Positions 8,623 to 18,336 are shown, counted from the stretch's first letter. The stretch is DNA of 64,000 nucleotides from Oceanimonas baumannii (GCF_002245495.1 NZ_NQJF01000001.1:310001-374000); one strand, 5' to 3'. Notes: generated from the sequence alone by a model not told the origin. Translations and numbers: made by a program.

Positions 8623-9414
8623 TTAAGAGCCGGGCTCCTGGCGGTTACTGGCTATCCGCTCACCCAGCCAGAACAGGTTATATTCACCGGGCTGCATTTT
8701 GTGCCATTGTTCATTGTTGGTCAGCGGCTGAGTAGCAATCACGGTCACAATGTCATTGGGCGTGGTTTCCTTCTGAAAGTCGATTTCAACTTCTTCGTCA
8801 ATCAGACGGGCCGGACCGAAAGGTGCACGACGGGTGATCCAGTGCAGGTTGTTACTGCAATACGTCATCAGATATTCGCCGTCGGAAAGCAGCATATTAA
8901 ACACTCCCAGGCCACGCAGCTGATCACACAGCGTGGCCACATAGCGAAACATGGCCGCCATATTGCCGGGCTTACGCGGATATTTCTGTTCCAGCTCATG
9001 CAATATCCAGCAAAAGGCCAGCTCACTGTCGGTGTCGCCCACCGGTTTGTGCCGGCCGGTTTTGAGCTGCTTGTAACCACTTAGCTGGCCATTGTGGGCA
9101 AAAGTCCAGTAACGCCCCCATTGCTCCCGGGTAAAGGGATGGGTGTTTTCCAGCGCAATCCCGCCACGGTTGGCCTGACGAATGTGGCTGACGACGGCAC
9201 AGCTTTTAATGGGGTATTCCTGCACCAGCTGCGCAACGCGCGACTGACTGGAAGGCTGGGGATCCTTAAAGGTACGCAGGCCCTTGCCTTCATAAAACAC
9301 AATGCCCCAGCCATCCTTGTGAGGGCCGGTACGCCCGCCCCGCTGCATCAGGCCGGTAAAGCTAAAACAAATATCGGTGGGAACGTTGGCACTCATCCCT
9401 AACAATTCACACAT
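8623..9414 (-). CDS. yafJ: Class II glutamine amidotransferase, YafJ family
   Basis: 263 residues, close to E. coli YafJ. After removal of Met, Cys2 (MCELLGMSANVPTD) is the N-terminal nucleophile of Ntn-type glutaminases. Other class II landmarks are HKDGWGIVFYEGKG, SHIRQANRGG, and the glutamine-pocket segments FAHNGQL and GDTDSE. There is no fused synthase domain, so the ammonia acceptor is unknown. It begins 5 bases after the gmhA stop on the same strand, which reproduces the E. coli gmhA(lpcA)-yafJ pair. Confidence 0.9.
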   Translation of the reverse strand: MCELLGMSANVPTDICFSFTGLMQRGGRTGPHKDGWGIVFYEGKGLRTFKDPQPSSQSRVAQLVQEYPIKSCAVVSHIRQANRGGIALENTHPFTREQWGRYWTFAHNGQLSGYKQLKTGRHKPVGDTDSELAFCWILHELEQKYPRKPGNMAAMFRYVATLCDQLRGLGVFNMLLSDGEYLMTYCSNNLHWITRRAPFGPARLIDEEVEIDFQKETTPNDIVTVIATQPLTNNEQWHKMQPGEYNLFWLGERIASNRQEPGS

Positions 9415-9419
9415 GCGGC

Positions 9420-10001
9420 TTACTCTTGCTCCATTTCCTTTTCGACCAGTTGGATCAGAATGTGAATAATCTTGATGTGTACTTCCTGAATACGGTCGGC
9501 ATAGCCAAAGTGCGGCACACGAATCTCTATATCCGCCAGCCCCGCCATTTTTCCGCCGTCTTTGCCGGTAAGGGCAATGGTCTTGATACCCTTGGCCCTG
9601 GCGGCCTCAATGGCCTTGAGAATATTTCCGGAATTACCGCTGGTAGACAGGCCCAGCAGCACATCTCCTTCCCGGCCCACCGCTTCCAGATAGCGGGAGA
9701 ACACAAACTCATAGCCAAAATCATTGGACACGCAGGAAAGATGGCTGGGATCGGAAATGGCGATAGCTGGATATCCCGGACGGTTTTCCCGGTAGCGCCC
9801 GGTCAGTTCTTCGGCAAAATGCATGGCGTCGCAATGAGAGCCGCCATTGCCGCAAGACAACACCTTGCCACCGGCTTTGAAACTGTCAGCCAGCAGTTTG
9901 GCGGCCTGCTCAATAGCAGCCATGCTGGCGTCATCGGCCAGAAAGCGGTTCAGCACCTCGGCGGCTTCGTTCAGCTCACTGCGGATCAGACTCTGATACA
10001 T
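9420..10001 (-). CDS. gmhA: Sedoheptulose-7-phosphate isomerase
   Basis: Converts sedoheptulose 7-phosphate to D-glycero-D-manno-heptose 7-phosphate, the first step of ADP-heptose synthesis for the LPS inner core. 193 residues with a single SIS domain: [20 protein letters not shown], then the phosphate loop LSTSGNSGN. It is nearly collinear with E. coli GmhA. The frame is open 61 codons upstream, but the ATG at 10001 ([17 protein letters not shown]) matches the known N-terminus and has a GAGG site 8 bases before. First gene of the gmhA-yafJ unit. Confidence 0.97.
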   Translation of the reverse strand: MYQSLIRSELNEAAEVLNRFLADDASMAAIEQAAKLLADSFKAGGKVLSCGNGGSHCDAMHFAEELTGRYRENRPGYPAIAISDPSHLSCVSNDFGYEFVFSRYLEAVGREGDVLLGLSTSGNSGNILKAIEAARAKGIKTIALTGKDGGKMAGLADIEIRVPHFGYADRIQEVHIKIIHILIQLVEKEMEQE

Positions 10002-10104
10002 GTAATGGCCTCTTGCTTGCGGTAAAAGCGCATTTTGGCACAAGTGCTGCAAAGCGGAAAGCCGAAGGAGTCCGGCACCTTGATGCATGACGCTCACTCT
10101 TTGT

Positions 10105-11016
10105 CTACACCGTGCGCACCAGCTGAATATGTTCAGGCAACTCAGAAGGCAAGCGGCTGGCAATAAAATGGTACAAGTCATCAATATGTTGCCGGCGCAG
10201 AGTGTTGCCGGGCCAGATCAGATAATAACCGTCACCGGTGGATACCGCCGTGCTGAACGGCAGTACCAGCAGACCACTTGCAATGGCCTCCCGACTCAGC
10301 AGTAAATCCCCCACCGAGATACCATACCCACTGATGGCCGCCAGATTGCCCTGTTCCAGGGTGTCGAACACTTTACCGCCGAGCAGATCAACCTGCTCTC
10401 TGCGCCCGGTTGCCTGCAGCCAGCGTTGCCAGTCCCGCCTGTCGGGCGAAGGATGAATCAGCTCACAAGCGGCTAGGTTTTCCTGCGCCTGACCCGCCAG
10501 GGCCGGTGTACATACCGGGATCAACCACTCATCAAACAAGCGGACACTTTGCGTATCTGGCCCGAACTGCCCGTTCCCCAGTAAAATCGCGCAGTCGTAG
10601 GGCTCTCGGCTGAAATCCACTTCATCCACATCCATCCACACACTGCTGATCTGTACGCTTGGGGATTGATAACGCTGCTGAAATTCACTCAGTACATTCA
10701 GCAGCCAGCGCATGGTTAAGGAGGACGGCGCCTTGAGCCGCAGCTCATGCTGCTGACGACGAAACCCGTGACAGGCTTTTTCCAGCAGTTGAAACCCTTC
10801 TCCCAGCTGAGCCGCCAGTACTTTGCCGGCATCGGTAATGTCCACTTTGGGGCCCTTGCGCACAAACAGCGTACAGTCGAACCAGTCTTCCAGGGTGCGA
10901 ATATGCCGGCTCACTGCCCCCGGGGTCACATGCAGACTGGTAGCAGCCTTGCTGAACGAACCAAGACGGGCGGCAGCTTCAAAGGCACGCAATGCATAGA
11001 GCGGCGGAAGAGACAC
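10105..11016 (-). CDS. LysR-family transcriptional regulator, GcvA-like
   Basis: 303 residues from GTG 11016. N-terminal winged HTH ([19 protein letters not shown] ... [14 protein letters not shown]) followed by a substrate-binding effector domain. The [15 protein letters not shown] opening is typical of the GcvA subgroup. Upstream GTG codons at 11085 and 11046 are in frame, but the one at 11016 has the only good ribosome site (GGAG, 8 bases) and aligns with family N-termini. It diverges from a LysE-type exporter gene starting at 11131. LysR proteins commonly control the divergent neighbour, so regulation of that exporter is the simplest guess. The ligand is unknown. Confidence 0.88.
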   Translation of the reverse strand: MSLPPLYALRAFEAAARLGSFSKAATSLHVTPGAVSRHIRTLEDWFDCTLFVRKGPKVDITDAGKVLAAQLGEGFQLLEKACHGFRRQQHELRLKAPSSLTMRWLLNVLSEFQQRYQSPSVQISSVWMDVDEVDFSREPYDCAILLGNGQFGPDTQSVRLFDEWLIPVCTPALAGQAQENLAACELIHPSPDRRDWQRWLQATGRREQVDLLGGKVFDTLEQGNLAAISGYGISVGDLLLSREAIASGLLVLPFSTAVSTGDGYYLIWPGNTLRRQHIDDLYHFIASRLPSELPEHIQLVRTV

Positions 11017-11130
11017 AACATTGGCTCCATATTGAGTTTTACTCACATTAAATGGCAGCTTTATACGTTTTTCAAGCCGGAGCACTTACCGTACAAATAC
11101 GAGCACCTTTCATTATGCCGGACGCGTTAA

Positions 11131-11748
11131 ATGAACCTGCCCTTGCTGTTTGCCTATATCAGTGCCGTTTTACTGCTGCTGTTAACACCAGGGCCTGTGG
11201 TTGCCCTGATCACCGGAACCGCTGCCCGATGCGGTCCCCGCCGGGCGTTTGCCACCGCTTTGGGTGCCAACGCCGCTTCACTGGTACTGATTGCACTGGC
11301 ATCCCTGATGCTGACAGGACTGCTGTCACTGCCGGAACGGGGACTGTACTGGCTGGCGCTGGCAGGATCTGCCTATATCGGTTTTGCTGCCTGGCAGGAT
11401 CTGCAGGCCGGGGAGCCATCTTTGCCTGCAGAAATGCCGGCTGGAGGCGGTCTGGCCAGAGGGTTCTGGACCAGCCTTTCCAACCCCAAGGATATGCTGT
11501 TTTTTGTGGCGTTTTTTCCGCAGTTCATCAGCATCACGCAGCATACCGGTACCAGCCTGCTTATCCTGTCCGGCCTGTGGATGCTATTTGATCTGCTGGT
11601 GTTGTCATTATACATCTGGCTTATTACCCGCTGGATGACAGGCAGACAGGGCCAGCTGATTGGCAGGCTCTCTTCTCTGTTACTGGTGCTGATTGGCCTG
11701 GCCGGCGTATTTTATAACGGCGGTCAGCTGTTGAATTTGTTTTCGTGA
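11131..11748 (+). CDS. LysE/RhtB-family amino-acid exporter
   Basis: 205 residues with about six hydrophobic segments, the length and layout of the LysE/RhtB superfamily. The signature TPGPVVALITGTAA lies in the first membrane segment, and SNPKDMLFFVAFFPQF in the middle is the family's other conserved block. Probable efflux of an amino acid or derivative; substrate not deducible. Divergent from the LysR regulator, which probably senses the substrate. No further gene follows in the same unit before the ravA promoter region. Confidence 0.85.
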   Translation: MNLPLLFAYISAVLLLLLTPGPVVALITGTAARCGPRRAFATALGANAASLVLIALASLMLTGLLSLPERGLYWLALAGSAYIGFAAWQDLQAGEPSLPAEMPAGGGLARGFWTSLSNPKDMLFFVAFFPQFISITQHTGTSLLILSGLWMLFDLLVLSLYIWLITRWMTGRQGQLIGRLSSLLLVLIGLAGVFYNGGQLLNLFS

Positions 11749-11780
11749 CATTGGTCACATCAGGCTTTTTAAGTACAATA

Positions 11781-11808
11781 TTGACAAGCTTTTAATACAA
11801 ATTACTTA
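11781..11808 (+). promoter_or_regulatory. Candidate sigma-70 promoter for ravA-viaA
   Basis: TTGACA (11781-11786, exact -35 consensus) is followed after 16 bases by TACTTA (11803-11808) as a weak -10. The ravA ATG follows at 11821, leaving a very short leader. The region is AT-rich compared with its surroundings. Confidence 0.5.
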
Positions 11809-11820
11809 CAGGTCTGGCAC

Positions 11821-13275
11821 ATGGACGTAAAAAATCGTATCGCCGCATTAATCGAACACCTGCAGTACGGCTTGCTGGAACGAGAAAAACCGGCCCGGCT
11901 GGCGCTGCTGGCGGCCCTTTCCGGCGAGCATCTGCTGTTGCTGGGCCCCCCCGGCACCGCCAAGAGCGAACTGTCACGGCGACTGCATACCCTGATGGCC
12001 GACGGCAGCTATTTTGAGCGCCTGCTGACCCGCTTCTCGGTACCGGAAGAGCTGTTCGGCCCGCTGTCCATCAAAGCACTGGAACAAGACCGCTATCTGC
12101 GCCAGACCAGGGGCTACCTGCCCGAGGCTTCCATCGCCTTTATCGACGAAATTTTCAAGGCCAACAGCGCCATTCTCAACAGCCTGCTGACCCTGCTGAA
12201 CGAGCGCCAGTTCGATAACGGCAACGAGCGCCTGCCGGTGCCGCTGGTGTCGGTGATCGCCGCCAGTAACGAACTGCCGGAAGGGGCCGAGCTCAATGCC
12301 CTGTATGACCGTTTTCTGCTGCGCTTTCAGGTAGCCCCGGTAGGTGACGACGCCTTTGCCAGCCTGCTGACCCTGAGCCAGAGCTATCAGGAGCCGGCGG
12401 CAGAACTAAAGTTAACCGATGCCGAGCTGGCCACTCTGCGCAAGGAAGCCGAGCAACTGACGCTGTCGCCGGCGCTCATCCGCCTGCTGCACAGCCTGCG
12501 CCGCTTTCTCGCCGAGCAGGAAATTCCGGTCTCAGACCGGCGCTGGCGCAAAGTGGTCAAGCTGCTCAAAGTGTCCGCCTGCAGCAACGGCCAGCAGGAA
12601 GCGGATCTACTCGACGCTTGGCTGCTGCCCCACTGTCTGTGGCAACAACCGGATCAGCAGAGCCGCCTCACCGACTGGTTGCACGAACACATTGCCGCCG
12701 ATCCGGGCTTCAGCCCGCAGCTGGTGAGCAACATGGTGGATAGCTGGCAGGAACGGCTGGATCAGGATGCCGATCCGGTACTGCCGTCCCTTAACGAACA
12801 GGGCTACCAGCTTTATCTCGATGAACAGGGCCAGCCGGTCACCGAGGCCAGAGGGCAGCGCCACAAGCGCAACGAATCCGGTCAGTTACTGTATCGTCAG
12901 CCCCGGCTGCCGGACTCGGTGTTTACAGAGCAGGAAATTCGCAACCTGGGCGGCAATCTCGATCAATATCAGCCATTACTGGAAGAATATGTGCGCCCCA
13001 GTGCCCTGCAACCCAGGGCATGGCCCGCCAGTCATGTGGCTGCACGTCTGCGCCAGCTGGACGAACGCATCAGTGAGCTGGCGGATTATCTGGCCTGGCT
13101 CAGAGCCCAACAGCAGGGCCTGGACCAGCGTCTGCGCCAGCACCTGTGGCTGAGCCCGGAGTTGGGTGAGCGAGCACGCAGCCAGCTGGAACAACAACAG
13201 GCCGGCCTGAGCCGCCAGCACGAGCGGCTGCAGGCGCTGCGCCAGGCCTTTGCCAAACTGCCGGTTGAAGACTAA
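11821..13275 (+). CDS. ravA: MoxR-family AAA+ ATPase RavA
   Basis: 484 residues (E. coli RavA is 498). Walker A is LLGPPGTAKSE at about 41-50, Walker B IAFIDEIFK at about 103-111, sensor VIAASNELPEG, and arginine-finger region ALYDRFLLRF. After the AAA+ module come the RavA-specific helical and LARA-like parts and a Gln/Leu-rich C-terminal coiled coil. In E. coli, RavA works with ViaA and has been linked to respiratory complexes, frataxin and aminoglycoside sensitisation, and it binds LdcI. The viaA gene follows immediately, so the pair is intact. Confidence 0.93.
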   Translation: MDVKNRIAALIEHLQYGLLEREKPARLALLAALSGEHLLLLGPPGTAKSELSRRLHTLMADGSYFERLLTRFSVPEELFGPLSIKALEQDRYLRQTRGYLPEASIAFIDEIFKANSAILNSLLTLLNERQFDNGNERLPVPLVSVIAASNELPEGAELNALYDRFLLRFQVAPVGDDAFASLLTLSQSYQEPAAELKLTDAELATLRKEAEQLTLSPALIRLLHSLRRFLAEQEIPVSDRRWRKVVKLLKVSACSNGQQEADLLDAWLLPHCLWQQPDQQSRLTDWLHEHIAADPGFSPQLVSNMVDSWQERLDQDADPVLPSLNEQGYQLYLDEQGQPVTEARGQRHKRNESGQLLYRQPRLPDSVFTEQEIRNLGGNLDQYQPLLEEYVRPSALQPRAWPASHVAARLRQLDERISELADYLAWLRAQQQGLDQRLRQHLWLSPELGERARSQLEQQQAGLSRQHERLQALRQAFAKLPVED

Positions 13276-13276
13276 G

Positions 13277-14701
13277 ATGGCTACCGTCCAAAGTGCAGGC
13301 CTGGCCCCCTTAAACGAGCTGCCTGAAAGCCTGTTCAGTCTGGTAGTGACTCACCCGCTGGGCAGCCTGCTGCCCCGTGCCAACCGGGTGCTGGACATAC
13401 TGACTGAACTCGACAAGGGTCGCCTGCCCGGGCCCGGCGACTGGCTGAGCTCCAGCACCGAGCGGCGACTTCGTCAGCTGCTGGTACGCGCCAGTGCGCT
13501 GGGCTACTGCAAGGAAACCCCGGACGTGGCCCGGGCCATCGTGCAGGACATTTTACTGGTGCTGGAACAGGTGGAGCTGGACTGGCCGGCCACCGCCGGG
13601 TTACTGCAACAACAGGGGAAGTCTGCTGAGCAAGCTGAGCGCCGTGCCCGCGCCCGCCACACCCGCAACGCCATCGCCAAGCTGGCGGAGCAGTGGCAGC
13701 AACGTATCAGCCTGTGGCAGGCACTGGATGACGTGGCCGAGGAATTTGGCATCGCCCCGGCCATCGGCACCGACAAAGACAGCGGCAACCTGCGCGACCG
13801 GGCCTGGTTTGACCTGCTGCGGCTGTCCCGCTGGGTGGCAGAGATCCGTCAGCTGCAACAACTGCTCAAACTGATGGGCCAGCAGCGCCCGGATCCGGAG
13901 CAAAGTGCCACGTTAAGCCAGCTGCAGCAAATGATGAGCCCCCGGGAAAACGGCCCCCGGGAACGACGACTGCCGGGCATTCCCATGGAAACCCAGGGCA
14001 TTACCCGCTCCGACAACCTGTCGCGCATGCTGGCACTGGAGGCTGCCCTTCTGGGGCATCCGTCATTGCATATGCTGTGGCACGCCCGCCGGGCCGAGCA
14101 GAGCCTGCTCAGCTACGCCGTGGCCGGGGTGATGCCCATCGATGCCGGCAACGACTGGCCCCTGCCCCGCGCCGGCAAGGGCGAAGGCGATGGAAAAGGA
14201 ACTCAGCTGGGCCCCCTCATTCTGTGCCTGGATACCTCAGCTTCCATGCATGGCCTGGCTGAACAGGTGTCCAAGGCCATGGTGCTGGAGGCCCTGCGCA
14301 TGGCCAAGCAGCAGCAGCGGGGCTGCCTGGTCTATCTGTTTGGCGGCGCCGGCGAGCTGCTGGTGCTCGACAACCAGACCCTGACCCTGTCTGAGCTGCT
14401 CAGCATGCTACGCGGCTCCTTTAGTGGCGGCACCGATGTCAGCACCCCGCTTAATGCCGCCCTGTCCCGCCTGCAGCAGCAGGCATGGCGTCAGGCAGAT
14501 ATTTTACTGGTGAGCGACGGCGAGTTTGACGTGTCCAGTGAGCTAAAAACTCAGGTGGAACACAGCAAAGAGGCCCTGGGCGTGCGGTTGTTTGGCCTGC
14601 AACTGGGTTATGCCACCGCCCTGCACGCCATGCGCAAGGTATGCGACCCGGTGCAGCTGTTCAGCGACTGGCGCAGCCTGGAGCAAGCAGCCAAAGCCTG
14701 A
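13277..14701 (+). CDS. viaA: ViaA, VWA-domain partner of RavA
   Basis: 474 residues from ATG 13277, one base after the ravA stop; a TTG at 13250 is in frame but would overlap ravA and lacks support. The C-terminal third is a von Willebrand A domain with an intact metal site: LCLDTSASM (DxSxS), the Thr in GGTDVSTPL, and the Asp in LVSDGEFD. The N-terminal two thirds are helical, as in E. coli ViaA (483 residues), and mediate RavA binding there. The tight spacing points to co-translation with ravA. Length and motifs are normal. Confidence 0.93.
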   Translation: MATVQSAGLAPLNELPESLFSLVVTHPLGSLLPRANRVLDILTELDKGRLPGPGDWLSSSTERRLRQLLVRASALGYCKETPDVARAIVQDILLVLEQVELDWPATAGLLQQQGKSAEQAERRARARHTRNAIAKLAEQWQQRISLWQALDDVAEEFGIAPAIGTDKDSGNLRDRAWFDLLRLSRWVAEIRQLQQLLKLMGQQRPDPEQSATLSQLQQMMSPRENGPRERRLPGIPMETQGITRSDNLSRMLALEAALLGHPSLHMLWHARRAEQSLLSYAVAGVMPIDAGNDWPLPRAGKGEGDGKGTQLGPLILCLDTSASMHGLAEQVSKAMVLEALRMAKQQQRGCLVYLFGGAGELLVLDNQTLTLSELLSMLRGSFSGGTDVSTPLNAALSRLQQQAWRQADILLVSDGEFDVSSELKTQVEHSKEALGVRLFGLQLGYATALHAMRKVCDPVQLFSDWRSLEQAAKA

Positions 14702-14712
14702 CACAACTTCAT

Positions 14713-15147
14713 TCAGCTTTTAACCATCACCAGACGGGGTTCGCCCGGACCGAAATAGTCCTCTTCCCGGCTAACTTCGGTGAAGCCGAGACTGCGATAA
14801 AGGTGCAGTGCCGGATTATCAGGTAATACCGTTAACTTGATATGGCGGCAACCCTGCCTTTCCAGTTCGTTCACCGCTGCCTGCAGCAACTTGCGCCCCA
14901 GTCCCTGTCCCCGCGCTGCCGGTGCCACCGCCAGCGACAATATCCAGCTCTCATCGGCCACTTCGCCCCGGCCCGCCAGTACATACCCCCGCAGCCCAGT
15001 GTCATCCTCGGCCATCAGCATCGAGCCTGGCCACAGATCCCAGGCCTGACGCAGAAAAAAGTCCGGATAGCCGTGACTGCCAAAGGTGTCACACTCCAGT
15101 TGATACACACCGGCCAGATCCGCCTTGCTTGCCGCCCTGATGTTCAT
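14713..15147 (-). CDS. GNAT-family N-acetyltransferase
   Basis: 144 residues covering a single GNAT domain. The acetyl-CoA loop is visible as LAVAPAARGQGLGRKLL (R/Q-x-x-G-x-G type) followed by helix LQAAVNELERQGC, and the C-terminal strand pair ends LHLYRSLGFTEVSREEDYF, the RimI-like Tyr region. The acceptor substrate is unknown. It is convergent with viaA (11-base gap) and divergent from the ferric reductase gene. Confidence 0.85.
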   Translation of the reverse strand: MNIRAASKADLAGVYQLECDTFGSHGYPDFFLRQAWDLWPGSMLMAEDDTGLRGYVLAGRGEVADESWILSLAVAPAARGQGLGRKLLQAAVNELERQGCRHIKLTVLPDNPALHLYRSLGFTEVSREEDYFGPGEPRLVMVKS

Positions 15148-15186
15148 AGATTCCCCTATTAACTACATTGTTTATTTTTTAATAAA

Positions 15187-15206
15187 AAGGATTATCATTA
15201 ACTTTA
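15187..15206 (+). promoter_or_regulatory. Partial Fur-box-like site before the ferric-siderophore reductase gene
   Basis: The complement reads AATGATAATCCTTTT, sharing most of the core TGATAATCATT of the Fur consensus, inside an AT-rich tract (15160-15215) just upstream of the FhuF-like gene start at 15225. The match is partial, but iron control would fit the downstream gene. Confidence 0.45.
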
Positions 15207-15224
15207 TTTTTTATTGGTAACGCC

Positions 15225-15929
15225 ATGTCTCCCCAGTCCTTGCATCGTCACTATCGGCTTGCCCTGACAGATCCTGCCGCCAGCGAACTTAGAGCGCAAC
15301 TGCCGATACTAAAAAGGGGTCAGGGCCATGTTTCACTGCTGCAGTGGCTGCAGGATCCACCCGCTCAGGTCGCCCCCGGTCCAGGCAAGGTACCACTCTC
15401 TCTGGCACACAAACGCCTGTGTGGCCTGCTGTTACTGCCTCTGGCCTGCCAGTGGCTGCGCGATGGCCAGCTGCCGTCGCTGCGGCCTGAGCACCTGTCC
15501 TTGGAGGGCAAGCAGGGCTTTAGTCTGGATCCGGGGCCGGCCAGCCCTGAAGACCTGATCGAGCTGATGCATTTCATCAACCGGTATTTTCGCGAGCACA
15601 AATTGCCCCCCCGTATTATCGCCAGCAACAGCGCCGTTTACCTGGCCGCTCCCTGGACCCGGCTCGGCATGACCCTGCCTGAGCCGGCCCGCTTTGAAGC
15701 ACCGGCGCGGCAATGGATGGCTCTGTTTGGCGATGACATCGCCAATGCCATTGACTGGGCCTATTTGGAATGGCCCGACCGGCAGCTGCTGTTACCACAC
15801 CGCAAAGACTGCTGCCTGCGTTACAAGGTATGCAATGGCGAACTGTGTGGTAGCTGTAACCGTTACAGCCGTGAGCAAATGGCCGGCAACCTGAGGACCT
15901 GGTTGGATAGCCAATCCCAAACGGCTTAA
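15225..15929 (+). CDS. FhuF-like ferric-siderophore reductase, [2Fe-2S] protein
   Basis: 234 residues. The C-terminus carries a Cys-Cys-x10-Cys-x2-Cys motif (CC at about 196-197, Cys 208 and 211; CCLRYKVCNGELCGSC). This is the unusual [2Fe-2S]-binding signature of E. coli FhuF and related ferric-siderophore reductases. Such proteins reduce siderophore-bound Fe(III) in the cytosol to release iron. The rest of the protein shows the loose FhuF-like pattern, including a WALFGDDIANAIDW-type helix. No siderophore receptor or ABC transporter lies nearby, so the cognate siderophore is unknown. A Fur-like site precedes the gene. The family is sure from the motif; the name FhuF itself is not claimed. 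Confidence 0.82.
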   Translation: MSPQSLHRHYRLALTDPAASELRAQLPILKRGQGHVSLLQWLQDPPAQVAPGPGKVPLSLAHKRLCGLLLLPLACQWLRDGQLPSLRPEHLSLEGKQGFSLDPGPASPEDLIELMHFINRYFREHKLPPRIIASNSAVYLAAPWTRLGMTLPEPARFEAPARQWMALFGDDIANAIDWAYLEWPDRQLLLPHRKDCCLRYKVCNGELCGSCNRYSREQMAGNLRTWLDSQSQTA

Positions 15930-15990
15930 AAACATCCCTGTATCCGTTGCGCTAAGCTAATAAAGTACGCAGGTAACCGGGGGTCGGATC

Positions 15991-17331
15991 ATGTACTGGC
16001 GAATGCTGTTGCTGGCACTGCTGCTGAGCATGCCGGCTCTGGCTCAGGAACGCTACTGGCAGCTTGAGATCAAGGGTGCCATCGGCCCCGGTATTTCCGA
16101 CTATCTGGTCACCGAAATTAACCAGGCTCAGGTTGAGCGCCCGGCCCTGGTACTGCTGACCATGGACACCCCCGGCGGCCTGTACAGCGCCACCCGCGAC
16201 ATTATCAGCGCCATACTCGAATCCAGTGTCCCTGTGGTGGTCTATGTGTCTCCCGGCGGGGCCAGGGCTGCTTCTGCCGGCACCTATATTCTCTATGCCA
16301 GTCACATGGCCGCCATGGCTCCGGGCACTCACCTGGGCGCAGCCACACCAGTGCAGATGATGCCTACGGGCACACCGTCTCCCGGCGAACAAGACAAGAA
16401 CGACAAGGAGGGCGAAGCGTCTCCTTCACCGGGTGGCAGCGCTATGGAGCGCAAGTCTCTTAACGATGCCATTGCCTATCTGCGCAGTCTGGCCCAGCTG
16501 CGCGGCCGTAATGTGGAGTGGGCCGAGCAGGCGGTGCGTGATGCCGCCACACTCACCGCCAGAGAGGCACTGGAGCAGAACGTCATCGAGCTGCTGGCCA
16601 GTGATATTTCCGACCTGCTGCAACAACTGGACGGCCGCGACATTTCCCTTAAAAGCGGCAGCGTTATGCTTGCTACAGCGGGGCTTATCGCCGAGCAGCG
16701 CCGGCCCGACTGGCGTCAGCAGTTCATTATTACCATCAGTAACCCCAATATCGCCTATCTGCTGATGCTGGTCGGTGTATACGGCCTGCTGCTGGAATTT
16801 TACAGCCCGGGTTTTGGTGTCTCCGGAGTGACTGGTGCCATCTGCCTGCTGCTGGCCATGCTGTCGTTGCAGATGCTGCCCTTCAATATGGTGGGATTGG
16901 GGCTGCTGGCCCTGGGGCTGGCCCTGATGGTCGCAGAAGGGTTGTCACCCAGTTTTGGCATCTTGGGCGGCGGCGGCCTGGTCGCATTTGTGCTTGGCTC
17001 GGTGTTGCTGTTCGACACACCCGACGAGGCATTTCGGGTCGCCTGGCCCTTCATTGCCGCCTTTACGACATGTTCTCTTGGTCTGATCCTGGTGGTGGTG
17101 CGCCTGCTCGTAAAACAGCGACGGGCAGCGCCGGTATCAGGAGCCAGCGCCATGGTGGGCGAACATGCCATGACCCTGACCACTCTCGACCCCGATGGCA
17201 CCGTACTGGTGCTGGGGGAGCGCTGGCAGGCACACAGTTCAACGCCCGTGGCCGCAGAACAGACCGTTATTGTGATGGCGGTGCGGGATCTGGTGCTTGA
17301 CGTCAAACCGGTTAAGGAGACAAGGGAATGA
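15991..17331 (+). CDS. NfeD-family membrane-bound ClpP-class serine protease (long form)
   Basis: 446 residues in the long NfeD arrangement: signal peptide ([19 protein letters not shown]), ClpP-like protease domain (about 25-230), four to five membrane segments (about 245-370), and a C-terminal OB-fold NfeD domain. The catalytic Ser is about residue 95 in AASAGTY and the general-base Lys about residue 155 in ERKSLND, as in the Ser-Lys dyad of Pyrococcus 1510-N. A Pro/Gly/Glu-rich loop (about 130-150) separates them. Long NfeD proteins are normally encoded with a slipin partner whose C-terminus they cleave; that partner follows with a 4-base overlap. Membrane-quality-control role by analogy. 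Confidence 0.9.
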   Translation: MYWRMLLLALLLSMPALAQERYWQLEIKGAIGPGISDYLVTEINQAQVERPALVLLTMDTPGGLYSATRDIISAILESSVPVVVYVSPGGARAASAGTYILYASHMAAMAPGTHLGAATPVQMMPTGTPSPGEQDKNDKEGEASPSPGGSAMERKSLNDAIAYLRSLAQLRGRNVEWAEQAVRDAATLTAREALEQNVIELLASDISDLLQQLDGRDISLKSGSVMLATAGLIAEQRRPDWRQQFIITISNPNIAYLLMLVGVYGLLLEFYSPGFGVSGVTGAICLLLAMLSLQMLPFNMVGLGLLALGLALMVAEGLSPSFGILGGGGLVAFVLGSVLLFDTPDEAFRVAWPFIAAFTTCSLGLILVVVRLLVKQRRAAPVSGASAMVGEHAMTLTTLDPDGTVLVLGERWQAHSSTPVAAEQTVIVMAVRDLVLDVKPVKETRE

Positions 17332-18128
17332 TCATCGACTTTCTTTATTTTCAGCTGCTGATCGTCATTTTACTGATCATGCTGTTCGCCAGCATGTTTC
17401 GTATTCTGCGGGAATACGAACGTGGCGTGGTCTTTTTGCTCGGTCGCTTTCACAAGGTAAAAGGACCCGGCTTTATTATTCTGATCCCCTTTGTGCAGCA
17501 AATGGTACGGGTGGATCTGCGGATCGTCACCATGGACGTCCCCTCTCAGGATCTGATCTCCAAAGACAACGTGACGGTGCGGGTCAATGCCGTTCTGTAT
17601 TTCCGCGTGCTGGATCCGCAAAAGGCAATCATCAATGTGGAGAACTACCTGGAAGCAACCAGCCAGCTGGCACAGACCACCATGCGTTCGGTACTTGGCC
17701 AGCATGAGCTGGACGAGATCCTCTCGGCTCGGGACACCCTGAATGCAGATCTGCAGCGTATTCTGGATCAGAGCACCGACGGCTGGGGGATCAAGGTATC
17801 TGCCGTGGAGATCAAACACGTGGATCTCGACGAGTCAATGATCCGGGCCATTGCCCGTCAGGCAGAAGCAGAGCGCTCACGCCGGGCCAAGGTGATCCAC
17901 GCCACCGGTGAGCTGGAAGCTTCAAAACAGTTATTGGAGGCAGCGCACGTGCTGGCGCAACAACCGGAGGCAATCCAGTTGCGTTACCTGCAGACCCTGA
18001 CCGAAATCAGCAGCGACAACAGCAAGATACTGGTATTTCCCGTGCCCATGGAGCTGGGCAAGATATTGCAGAAAATGAGTACGGAAACACAGCCGGACAA
18101 CGCCGATGGACCGACGCAAATGACTTAA
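17328..18128 (+). CDS. Slipin / SPFH-domain membrane protein
   Basis: 266 residues: an N-terminal membrane hairpin (about 4-28), an SPFH (band 7) domain beginning [19 protein letters not shown], then a coiled-coil region rich in Ala/Glu/Arg (about 180-215). It belongs to the slipin subgroup ([32 protein letters not shown]). Slipins oligomerise in the membrane and are paired with long NfeD proteases. The ATG overlaps the nfeD stop, indicating a fixed pair. QmcA is the nearest E. coli relative by fold but is longer, so I leave the symbol empty. Confidence 0.9.
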   Translation: MIIDFLYFQLLIVILLIMLFASMFRILREYERGVVFLLGRFHKVKGPGFIILIPFVQQMVRVDLRIVTMDVPSQDLISKDNVTVRVNAVLYFRVLDPQKAIINVENYLEATSQLAQTTMRSVLGQHELDEILSARDTLNADLQRILDQSTDGWGIKVSAVEIKHVDLDESMIRAIARQAEAERSRRAKVIHATGELEASKQLLEAAHVLAQQPEAIQLRYLQTLTEISSDNSKILVFPVPMELGKILQKMSTETQPDNADGPTQMT

Positions 18129-18177
18129 CCAAGCCGGACTGCCTCTTAACCACCAGTCGCCCAAAAGAGCGAAACGC

Positions 18178-18214
18178 GAAGCATCAGTGCGGTTGCACTC
18201 CGCCGATGCGCTTC
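18178..18214. repeat. Interrupted palindrome downstream of the slipin gene
   Basis: GAAGCATC-AGTGC-GGTT-GCACT, a 5-base bulge, then GATGC-G-CTTC. This gives a stem of about 14 pairs with one bulge, REP-like in size and position. Confidence 0.5.
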
Positions 18215-18237
18215 AAATGTCTCCCTGTAACGCTCGC

Positions 18238-18257
18238 AAATGCCATCCATGGCATTT
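18238..18257. repeat. Perfect 9-bp palindrome
   Basis: AAATGCCAT-CC-ATGGCATTT, exact arms, in the gap between the convergent slipin and kdsA genes. It could be a hairpin or a protein-binding palindrome; it has no T-run. Confidence 0.5.
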
Positions 18258-18336
18258 AATGGTTGGCTCCGGCAATCCCCATTGCTGCTTCTTGCAACAT
18301 CAGCCTTGCCTGCATACTGCCAGTCAGCGCCGGGCG

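Noticed and set aside
11821-18128. Genomic island or prophage
   Set aside because: No integrase, no att-like repeats, no tRNA junction and no obvious shift in composition; individual genes are common chromosomal families.
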